Shown here piece after piece: positions 5,773-10,970 of a DNA stretch of 10,970 bases. Position 1 is the stretch's first letter. Each line of letters opens with the position of its first letter. This stretch comes from SOIA01 sp050116035 (GTDB lineage Bacteria > Acidobacteriota > Aminicenantia > Aminicenantales > Aminicenantaceae), in the NCBI GenBank assembly GCA_050116035.1, contig JASFPJ010000088.1, positions 1 through 10,970 of the forward strand, given 5' to 3'. Both the position numbers and the translations under genes were made by a program. Under the pieces are notes generated by a model. The model had not been told where the DNA came from and made no database searches. It saw nothing but the letters and a program-made list of their open reading frames with translations.

Positions 5773-5842
5773 TATAATGAATGGCTAACTTTTGGTAAAC
5801 CTTTTCACTTCTCTGTCGTCTTTTAAAGAGAAAGGTTTTTTT
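5773..5842 (+). promoter_or_regulatory. Candidate promoter and leader hairpin of the serine hydrolase gene
   Basis: The gene-free stretch 5646-5874 holds a consensus -10 box TATAAT (5773-5778) without a clear -35. Transcription would start near 5785. Downstream, AAACCTTT (5797-5804) pairs with AAAGGTTT (5831-5838), extendable by CTCT (5811-5814) with AGAG (5827-5830), and the T-run reaches 5842. This is a second terminator-like structure between a promoter candidate and a rightward gene start (ATG 5875). It may be an attenuator or an mRNA-stabilising hairpin. Confidence 0.38.
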
Positions 5843-5874
5843 ATACACTGATGAATAAATCGATGGAGGCTTCT

Positions 5875-7587
5875 ATGAAACGCTATACGCTATCCCTCAT
5901 TTTTCTTTTGTCATTTATCCTGCTTGCCCTGCCCTTCTGTAAAACGCAGGATCTGGGATTAACACTCGAAAAAGAAATCCCAAAATTAATGGAAATGGCC
6001 AATATCCCAGGCATGTCAATAGCTGTGATTCGCGACGGAAAAATCTTTTGGTCAGGTGCCTTTGGGGTGCGGAACCGAGAAACAAACGAGCCTGTGGATG
6101 AAAACACTATTTTTGAAGCGGCCTCACTCACCAAAACCGTAACAGCCGCTGCAGCATTGAAGCTGGTGGAACGTGGAGAACTGGACCTCGACAAGACTCT
6201 CGCTGAATATCTTCCCTACCCACAGCTCGCGGGGGATGAGCGATACAAAAAAATAACGGCGAGACATGTCCTGACCCACACGACTGGTCTTCCCAACTGG
6301 GGGAACAGGCTTATGCGTGAGCCGGGAGAGCTTTACGGTTATTCAGGCGAGGGTTTTCTGTATTTGGGCCGCACGATAGAAAAGATAACAGGTATGTCTT
6401 TGGAAGAGTTCGCGAAAAAAGAAATATTCCAGCCCTTAGGAATGTCCAGAACCAGCTATATCTGGAATGACATCTATGCAGAAAACATTTCTGCGGGCCA
6501 CGACCGTCATGGTTTTGCCAGCCAAAGAGGTAGGCGAACAGAGCCAAATGGAGGAGCAAGCCTTCTGACCACAGCGCTGGATTATGCCACCTTCCTCTGT
6601 TCAATCATGGAAAATCAAGTCCTCGAACAAAAAACAATTGACATGATGCTGACCCCGCATGTCAGAGTGACGAAAAGGGGAGAGCCTACAAATGAATTGG
6701 ATGAGTATGTTTCATGGGGATTCGGTTGGGGAATCCAGCCAGGAAACACAGAAAACGGATTCTGGCATTGGGGGGACAACGGAGAGCTCAGAGCCTTTAC
6801 AATTTCTTATAGGGAGAGAAAAGAAGGACTTGCGTTCTTTGCGAATTCCGAGAACCTGTTCCTGATTGCTGAACCACTCATTTCACTCGTTCTGGATGAT
6901 CCCCAACACGCATTCAACTGGCTCACCTACAAACGGTACAGCGATCCTGATTGGGCCGCCATCATGACACTGGAAAAGACTTTTCTTGAAGAAGGGGAAA
7001 AAGCTGGCCTGGAGAAAATGGAAGAGGTGAAGAATCAATTTCCAAAATCTCTTGAAATTCAGGATCTCAATCGCATGGCCCGGTACTTAGCCATGAGAGA
7101 AAAGGCAAATGAAGCTGAGGCGATTATGAAATGGATTATTGATTCAGACCCAAAATCAGATGTCGCTTGGACAGGTCTCGCTCGGCTTCGTCTTGAAACG
7201 GGCAGATACAAAGAATCAGTTGAATCTCTCAAAAAGGCTTTAGAATTGGATCCAGACAACTCTTCCCTAAAGAGGAGCCTCCCCTGGATTAAGGAGGCTA
7301 TCCAGGCACAGGAGCATCCAGTTCTTGTTTCTGAGGCGAAACTGAAAAAATATGCCGGTGACTATGGCCCCCGTCATGTGTATTTCCGCCAGGGCAAGTT
7401 GTACTATCAAAGAGATGGGAGAAAGGAATATGAATTACTCCCGCTGACTCAGGATACATTCGCACTCATTGGATATGGTGTCTTTCGTCTCCGTTTCGTT
7501 CTGGACAAAGAGAGAAATGTGACAAAAGTTGTTGGCATATATATTGAAGGTCGCACGGATGAATCCCTGCGCGATAAGACTAACTAA
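5875..7587 (+). CDS. Beta-lactamase-fold (class C type) serine hydrolase with TPR and C-terminal domain
   Basis: A 570-residue exported serine hydrolase. GGAGG 5 bases upstream selects the ATG at 5875 over the in-frame one at 5851. The N-terminus (1-22) is a signal peptide; Cys22 follows L-P-F, a poor lipobox, so lipidation is uncertain. The beta-lactamase domain (about 30-340) has S-x-x-K (SLTK, 84-87), a Y-S-G at 156-158 where Y-x-N is commonest, and HWG (298-300) in place of KTG. A TPR-like helical unit follows (about 404-463; WTGLARLRLETGRYKESVE). A C-terminal beta-rich domain (about 484-558) resembles the DUF3471-type tail. Family members are peptidases, esterases or amidases acting in the periplasm; the fold alone does not imply antibiotic resistance. 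It is flanked by terminators, so probably monocistronic. Confidence 0.9.
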   Translation: MKRYTLSLIFLLSFILLALPFCKTQDLGLTLEKEIPKLMEMANIPGMSIAVIRDGKIFWSGAFGVRNRETNEPVDENTIFEAASLTKTVTAAAALKLVERGELDLDKTLAEYLPYPQLAGDERYKKITARHVLTHTTGLPNWGNRLMREPGELYGYSGEGFLYLGRTIEKITGMSLEEFAKKEIFQPLGMSRTSYIWNDIYAENISAGHDRHGFASQRGRRTEPNGGASLLTTALDYATFLCSIMENQVLEQKTIDMMLTPHVRVTKRGEPTNELDEYVSWGFGWGIQPGNTENGFWHWGDNGELRAFTISYRERKEGLAFFANSENLFLIAEPLISLVLDDPQHAFNWLTYKRYSDPDWAAIMTLEKTFLEEGEKAGLEKMEEVKNQFPKSLEIQDLNRMARYLAMREKANEAEAIMKWIIDSDPKSDVAWTGLARLRLETGRYKESVESLKKALELDPDNSSLKRSLPWIKEAIQAQEHPVLVSEAKLKKYAGDYGPRHVYFRQGKLYYQRDGRKEYELLPLTQDTFALIGYGVFRLRFVLDKERNVTKVVGIYIEGRTDESLRDKTN

Positions 7588-7588
7588 T

Positions 7589-7617
7589 AAAGGAAAATAA
7601 AGCCTTTCCCTTTTTTT
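7589..7617 (+). terminator. Probable intrinsic terminator after the serine hydrolase gene
   Basis: AAAGGAAA (7590-7597) pairs with TTTCC, a bulged C, and TTT (7605-7613), and the T-run continues through 7617. It begins right after the stop codon at 7585-7587. The stem is short and AT-rich. Confidence 0.55.
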
Positions 7618-7757
7618 CGTGATTACGGGAGCCTACAGTATTCCTTCCCTCGTAATGAAATGACTCAAATGGCGCACAATTAGTGATCGAGTATTACTAT
7701 CCCCCATTTTTAGAAATGTCGAAGGCGGAGATTCGTCCCTTTCAGTGCTTCTCAGGT

Positions 7758-7784
7758 GTCCCCTTGGGGAACGTCCCCATTATT
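7758..7784. repeat. Repeat A-related palindrome overlapping the ompA-like stop codon
   Basis: GTCCCC, TT, GGGGAACGTCCCC, then ATTATT. The GGGGAAC...GTCCCC arms and the ATTATT tail relate it to repeat A, but the centre is longer and an extra GTCCCC precedes it. The complement of the OmpA-family stop codon (7780-7782) lies inside the ATTATT tail, so the element supplies the end of that reading frame. Confidence 0.55.
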
Positions 7785-8427
7785 CATACACGAGTATGAC
7801 GACTCTTCTGTTCTGAGCTCTCCCTTCGCTTGTCGAATTATCAGCGATCGGTTTACTGCTCCCATAACTGATCACTTCCATCCTGTGGAGAGGGATGTTG
7901 TACTTATCGTGAAGATAATCCATCACAGCTTCAGCTCTAAGCTTTCCGAGAAACACATTCCACGCTTCTTCCCCAGTGCTATCTGTATGCCCCTGAATTT
8001 CAAGATACAAACCCCTATTCTGAGCGATGAGCGTCTGGACAAACTGATCCAACATGGCTTTCGCCTCATCAGGGAGATCAGCACTGTTGAATTCAAACTT
8101 TGCCTCATCATTTCTCAGAACCTCTTGAAGAATCAGTTTTCCCTGGGCAAATCTTCTCACTTCATCAATTTTGCCATCCAATTCAGACTTCTGTTGACTC
8201 ATTTCAGATTGATTCTGGGTGATGAGTGAACCGAGGGTTGATAACCGTTCATCATGTTCTTTAATTCTTTTCTGGTTCTCTTCAACCGTACTTTCCATTC
8301 CCTCGACTTTTTGATCCAGAGAAGCCACTTCTCCCAGGACATACTTCTTGGTCGCACAACTCGTTCCAGACAACAGGCCGAGCACAACCACGGTGGCCAC
8401 CAGAAATGTGATCTTGTTTTTATTCAT
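7780..8427 (-). CDS. OmpA-family peptidoglycan-binding lipoprotein
   Basis: A 215-residue envelope protein. GGAGG 5 bases upstream fixes the ATG at 8425-8427, not the in-frame one 12 bases earlier. A signal peptide ends at Cys24 (SGTSC, then ATKKYV); the -3 residue is Gly, so the lipobox is imperfect, but CATKKYV is a usual start for this class. Residues about 30-95 are charged, heptad-like and probably coiled coil. The C-terminal OmpA domain (about 100-215) shows FEFNSADL, GHTDSTG (D149), LRAEAV (R164) and GRAQNRRV (202-209); D149 and R164 correspond to the residues that bind diaminopimelate in the family. The likely role is tethering the outer membrane to peptidoglycan, as for Pal-like proteins. 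No tol genes are adjacent. A good promoter and an unusual palindromic leader precede it. Confidence 0.92.
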   Translation of the reverse strand: MNKNKITFLVATVVVLGLLSGTSCATKKYVLGEVASLDQKVEGMESTVEENQKRIKEHDERLSTLGSLITQNQSEMSQQKSELDGKIDEVRRFAQGKLILQEVLRNDEAKFEFNSADLPDEAKAMLDQFVQTLIAQNRGLYLEIQGHTDSTGEEAWNVFLGKLRAEAVMDYLHDKYNIPLHRMEVISYGSSKPIADNSTSEGRAQNRRVVILVYE

Positions 8428-8442
8428 CTTCACCTCCATTCT

Positions 8443-8472
8443 TTATTCATGAATAACCAAGAATTGGTTATT
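8443..8472. promoter_or_regulatory. Two overlapping palindromes in the ompA-like gene's leader
   Basis: AATAACCAA (8452-8460) and TTGGTTATT (8464-8472) form a perfect 9-base inverted repeat with a GAA spacer. TTATTCATGAATAA (8443-8456) is a perfect 14-base palindrome sharing five bases with it. Both lie between the promoter (start near 8497) and the Shine-Dalgarno. In mRNA the two hairpins cannot form together. They could be operators or a translational switch. Confidence 0.6.
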
Positions 8473-8503
8473 TGCGATCACCTCCCCCTATTCAACTTTT
8501 TTA

Positions 8504-8531
8504 ATCATAGCACAGACCTTTTCTCTGTCAA
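8504..8531 (-). promoter_or_regulatory. Sigma70-type promoter of the OmpA-family gene
   Basis: On the minus strand a perfect TTGACA (8526-8531) is followed after 16 bases by TATGAT (8504-8509), one mismatch from consensus. Transcription would begin near 8497, giving a 70-base leader. It is the best promoter match I found in the window. Confidence 0.65.
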
Positions 8532-8616
8532 GTGCCCTCCTAGGATATCTTCTCCTGCATTATTAAAAAAAATTCTCATCTCATTTTTCGCCTTGGTTCT
8601 GAGTTTACAGCACCCG

Positions 8617-9618
8617 TCAAAGAGATTTTTTTTCACCGCTGTAATATCCTTCCCTGGTCCTCACTCTATATTTCTTTTTTGAAGTAACGACTTTAATATT
8701 CCGGTACTCGCTTTCCGGGCTTCTATAAGAAGTGTATCCGAGTATATACTGATGACTGATTTCTCTTTTAATCCGGCTCAATGTTTCTTTCAGCTCTTCC
8801 GCTTGATTAATAAAAAATGCCTTTCCCCCTGTAGCCGAAGAGAATCTCTCAAGAGAGTCAATGATACCAGAAGAAGTTAGCTCAGGAGACCGTTTATACT
8901 TTTTTAAATACTGTTCACTTAAAGGAATCTTATATCCGATGGTATATATCGGCACATCCACCATTCTCGCAATCTCAACAGCCTGTTCAGGAGAAATCTG
9001 GCTGTCATTATCAATCCCATCAGTGATTAAAAGAAGGGCCCTTTTTTCGTGAATTCCTTTGTTTGCAAATTCTGGAGACACGGCGACTGCATCATTTAAA
9101 GCTGTCTGGCCATACGCTTCAGTCTTCTCCAGAACAGCAAGAAAAGCATTCTTATTATTCGAGAAATTCACAGCCACTTCCACCTCTCCATCCGCAAAAA
9201 TTAATAATGAGGCCTCATCTTGACGATCTAAAAGGAAAGCCATGAGATATTTGAGCGCTTCTTTGCTCTCTTTCAATTTATCCTGAAGATCCATGCTCCC
9301 GCTGACATCAAGGAGAACCGTTAAGCTCAGGGGAGACTCAAAATTGTGGCTAAAATAGGTTATTTCTTTTTTTTCATTGTTCTCATAGATCTGAAAGTCT
9401 TCCTGTAAGAGGTCATTTATAAACCTTCCTTTTCTGTCTTGAACTGTGACTGCTATAGAGATGGCACTGACGGCTACATCGTGAAATATTTTTTTATTCT
9501 GTGCTTCCTGAGGAAGGGATGATAAAAAAGACACATCGAACGCAACTATCCAAAGGAAAAGGAGAACGACTGACAGTGATAAAAGTATTTTGTCTCTACT
9601 TGAAGTGACCGTCTTCAT
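8617..9618 (-). CDS. Exported VWFA-domain protein (acidobacterial VWFA-related family)
   Basis: A 333-residue protein with an N-terminal hydrophobic segment (about 10-36) acting as signal peptide or anchor. A short beta domain follows (about 48-92; VTVQDRKGRFINDL, EDFQIYENN), then a von Willebrand factor A domain (about 97-285). The metal-ion adhesion site is complete: D-x-S-x-S (DVSGS, 104-108), Thr172 (GQTAL) and Asp200 (ITDGID). The tail (YILGYTSY, then YRVRTREGYYS) is typical of the VWFA-related family expanded in Acidobacteriota (TIGR03436-type). VWFA domains bind protein ligands through Mg2+; the partner is unknown. The ATG has AAGGAAG upstream. The gene stands alone, 189 bases upstream of the ompA-like start, with an inverted repeat before its own start. 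Confidence 0.9.
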   Translation of the reverse strand: MKTVTSSRDKILLSLSVVLLFLWIVAFDVSFLSSLPQEAQNKKIFHDVAVSAISIAVTVQDRKGRFINDLLQEDFQIYENNEKKEITYFSHNFESPLSLTVLLDVSGSMDLQDKLKESKEALKYLMAFLLDRQDEASLLIFADGEVEVAVNFSNNKNAFLAVLEKTEAYGQTALNDAVAVSPEFANKGIHEKRALLLITDGIDNDSQISPEQAVEIARMVDVPIYTIGYKIPLSEQYLKKYKRSPELTSSGIIDSLERFSSATGGKAFFINQAEELKETLSRIKREISHQYILGYTSYRSPESEYRNIKVVTSKKKYRVRTREGYYSGEKKSL

Positions 9619-9643
9619 TTTTTGCTTCCTTCACCCACTTATA

Positions 9644-9712
9644 ATTATAACCGATTACGCAAGAAAAATTTGGAATGTATAATAACGTAAAGCCACTATC
9701 TAAAGCTTTACG
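9644..9712 (-). promoter_or_regulatory. Upstream region of the VWFA gene: -10 box and 8-bp inverted repeat
   Basis: On the minus strand a consensus TATAAT sits at 9644-9649, 25 bases before the start codon, without a recognisable -35. Further upstream, CGTAAAGC (9686-9693) and GCTTTACG (9705-9712) form a perfect inverted repeat with an 11-base spacer. It is centred about 50 bases upstream of the -10 box, a position suited to an activator site. Confidence 0.4.
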
Positions 9713-9788
9713 CAAAATGATAGTCCTTGGCTTAAACCTACTCCTCCCTCTATGAATTAGTCGTATGAACCGCCCTAAGTGAGGAGAA

Positions 9789-9809
9789 AATTGAAGACAG
9801 TCCCCAATT
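9789..9809. repeat. Degenerate repeat A, copy 6
   Basis: Same 21-base frame as copy 1 (AATT, then GACAGTCCCCAATT), with the left GGGG changed to GAAG, so the palindrome is broken. It lies in the 275-base gap between the SDR stop and the VWFA start. Apart from this and the VWFA upstream signals, I see nothing in that gap. Confidence 0.65.
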
Positions 9810-9893
9810 TCGTTGTCCAGATATCCAAATACGAGAGGTTAGGTTCCCTGTAATCTTTAATCCCGTCAAATATCTAAACAGGAAACAAATACA

Positions 9894-10778
9894 TCACATT
9901 CGATTTCCCCCACCCACGTTCAAGACCTGTCCAGTTATCCAGTTGGCCTGCTCGGATGAGAAGAAAATAACGGCACTCGCTATATCCTCTGGCCTGCCGA
10001 TTCTTTGTAGGGGATAGCTTGAGGCAATTGTTTTCTCTATTTCTGGTGTCATCCATCCTGTTTGAACTGCACCTGGCGAAATGACATTAACAGTAATTCC
10101 ATACGGCCCTAGCTCAACAGCAGCCGCTCGGCTGTAGCTTTCGATAGCATATTTGCTGGCTCCGTAGGAAACATTCGAAGGGTGGGCATACGCTCCGTCT
10201 GTGCTTATGTTGATAATCCGGCCCCATTTTGCGTTTCTGCCAATGTGACGCCGGGCAAATTCTTCAATCATCAGAGCCACTGCTCGTGTATTCACGGCAA
10301 AATGTATGTCAAGAGAATCAGCATTTATTGTGGTCATCGGGTATTCACCCAAAAAGTGAGGATTTTTTTTCAATTCATCATCAGGGAGAAAAGTGTCACA
10401 CTGATCATGGGCCGCATTATTGATTAATACATCAACGCTTCCAAACTTCTCTTCGGCTCTATCGAATAATTTTGGAATATTTCCCGGATCAGCCAGATCA
10501 GCCTCCCAGAAATCACATTCCCCACCCAAATCATCTATCCTTTTTGTGACATCGTCTGCAGATTGCATGAGCATCTTGTAATAATAAGCCCTTCCCGTCT
10601 CAGTGGCTTTTTTAACCTCATCTTGGCTTATTTGGCCGTATTCTTCAGGCGATAAACGAAGATAATTAAGGAACACTTTGGCTCCCTGTTCAGCAAAAGC
10701 TGCCGCCGCAGCCGCCCCTATTCCATGATTTGCGCCAGTGACCAACACGACTTTATTTGCTAGACCTGTATCAATCAT
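9894..10778 (-). CDS. Short-chain dehydrogenase/reductase (SDR), FabG-like
   Basis: A 294-residue NAD(P)(H)-dependent oxidoreductase, cytoplasmic. It has T-G-x3-G-x-G (TGANHGIG, 14-21), an acidic residue at D94 (EADLAD), NNAA (120-123), N163, the catalytic Ser192 (INIST), Tyr205 and Lys209 (YGASK), and the SPG motif (235-237). The C-terminus (GRPEDIASAV, WITGQVLNVGGG) is of the classical FabG-like type. The extra length comes mainly from an insert of about 35 residues after strand 2 (RLSPEEYGQISQDEV to KMLMQSADD), before the segment leading to D94. Such an insert occurs in a subset of SDRs and may shape the substrate pocket; the substrate is unknown. The start is fixed by GAGGAGGAAC directly before the ATG. 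No neighbour suggests a pathway. Confidence 0.9.
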   Translation of the reverse strand: MIDTGLANKVVLVTGANHGIGAAAAAAFAEQGAKVFLNYLRLSPEEYGQISQDEVKKATETGRAYYYKMLMQSADDVTKRIDDLGGECDFWEADLADPGNIPKLFDRAEEKFGSVDVLINNAAHDQCDTFLPDDELKKNPHFLGEYPMTTINADSLDIHFAVNTRAVALMIEEFARRHIGRNAKWGRIINISTDGAYAHPSNVSYGASKYAIESYSRAAAVELGPYGITVNVISPGAVQTGWMTPEIEKTIASSYPLQRIGRPEDIASAVIFFSSEQANWITGQVLNVGGGNRM

Positions 10779-10798
10779 TTGTTCCTCCTCTTTTTCCT

Positions 10799-10807
10799 AT
10801 TCTAGCA
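10799..10807 (-). promoter_or_regulatory. Candidate extended -10 promoter of the SDR gene
   Basis: On the minus strand TGCTAGAAT matches the extended -10 pattern (TGn plus a hexamer one mismatch from TATAAT). No -35 is evident, as is usual for this type. The start would lie near 10792, leaving a very short leader that carries the Shine-Dalgarno. Confidence 0.35.
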
Positions 10808-10830
10808 GAAATGCCTTCATTTCACTCTAA

Positions 10831-10860
10831 GAGATTGCCACACTTCGTTCGCAATGACAT
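10831..10860. repeat. Dispersed repeat B, copy 3
   Basis: GAGATTGCCACACTTCG followed by TTCGCAATGACAT, in the orientation of copy 2 and reverse to copy 1. It lies about 50 bases upstream of the SDR start. Confidence 0.75.
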
Positions 10861-10917
10861 CTAAAAAGCGTTATTGAATGAAGGAGCGTATCCAACATTC
10901 CCCTAAAATTAAATCTC

Positions 10918-10970
10918 AAATGTTAAGATGCGACCCCCTTCATTTATTAGAATTTTCGTAATGTTAAATG
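10918..10970. repeat. Dispersed repeat C, copy 2 and the start of a third copy
   Basis: AAATGTTAAGATGCGACCCC (10918-10937) matches copy 1 at 19 of 20 positions. AATGTTAAATG at 10960-10970 matches the beginning of copy 1 (468-478) and is cut by the window edge. Two C units therefore seem to lie about 40 bases apart here. The surrounding 10861-10970 holds no gene. Confidence 0.6.

Noticed and set aside
5875..7587. Antibiotic-resistance beta-lactamase
   Set aside because: The fold is shared by many esterases and peptidases; the TPR and C-terminal domains, the length and the non-canonical Y-S-G and HWG motifs argue against a dedicated beta-lactamase.
7756..8682. Long antisense frames opposite the OmpA-family gene (157 and 142 codons)
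   Set aside because: They are shadows of the OmpA-family gene and its promoter region; the minus-strand gene has motifs, a ribosome site and a promoter.
330..10970. CRISPR array
   Set aside because: The repeats are dispersed, of three different families and in both orientations; there are no regular spacers and no cas genes.

Overview
This looks like an ordinary chromosomal stretch from an uncultured, moderate-GC Gram-negative-type bacterium. The best lineage clue is the 8617-9618 gene, a VWFA protein of the kind abundant in Acidobacteriota. That clue, the many export and lipoprotein-type signals, the OmpA-type lipoprotein and the dispersed intergenic palindromes would fit an Acidobacteriota or Aminicenantes-like genome. 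This placement is an inference from gene content only.

Layout. Bases 1-65 hold the first codons of a leftward gene cut by the window edge. Bases 66-492 are non-coding and hold a candidate promoter, an 18-nt tandem duplication and a cluster of three dispersed repeat families (A, B, C). Then follow a leftward exported metallophosphoesterase (493-1446) and a rightward 67-residue membrane protein (1638-1841). Three leftward genes come next: an MBL-fold hydrolase (1933-2613), a nucleotidyltransferase-fold protein (2749-3444) and a multi-pass DUF5009/HGSNAT-type acyltransferase-like protein (3510-4622). Two rightward genes follow: a SAM methyltransferase with a lipoprotein-type N-terminus (4944-5534) and a beta-lactamase-fold serine hydrolase with a TPR and C-terminal domain (5875-7587). 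Each of these two has a terminator-like hairpin in front of it. The right part is all leftward: an OmpA-family lipoprotein (7780-8427), an exported VWFA protein (8617-9618) and a short-chain dehydrogenase (9894-10778). The right edge carries repeats B and C again.

The genes do not form one obvious pathway or tight operon. Gaps are mostly 65-340 bases and many contain repeats or hairpins, so most genes are probably transcribed alone. The common theme is the cell envelope: five complete proteins have export or lipoprotein-type N-termini (metallophosphoesterase, methyltransferase, serine hydrolase, OmpA, VWFA), and two more are membrane proteins. No CRISPR, phage, transposase, tRNA or rRNA gene is visible, and no recognisable defence system.

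The points most worth a second look are: a probable Asp-to-Cys change at the bridging metal ligand of the MBL hydrolase; a methyltransferase that appears to be exported or lipid-anchored; candidate terminator/antiterminator leaders before the methyltransferase and the serine hydrolase; overlapping palindromes in the ompA leader; and REP-like repeats that sit at or overlap gene stop codons.
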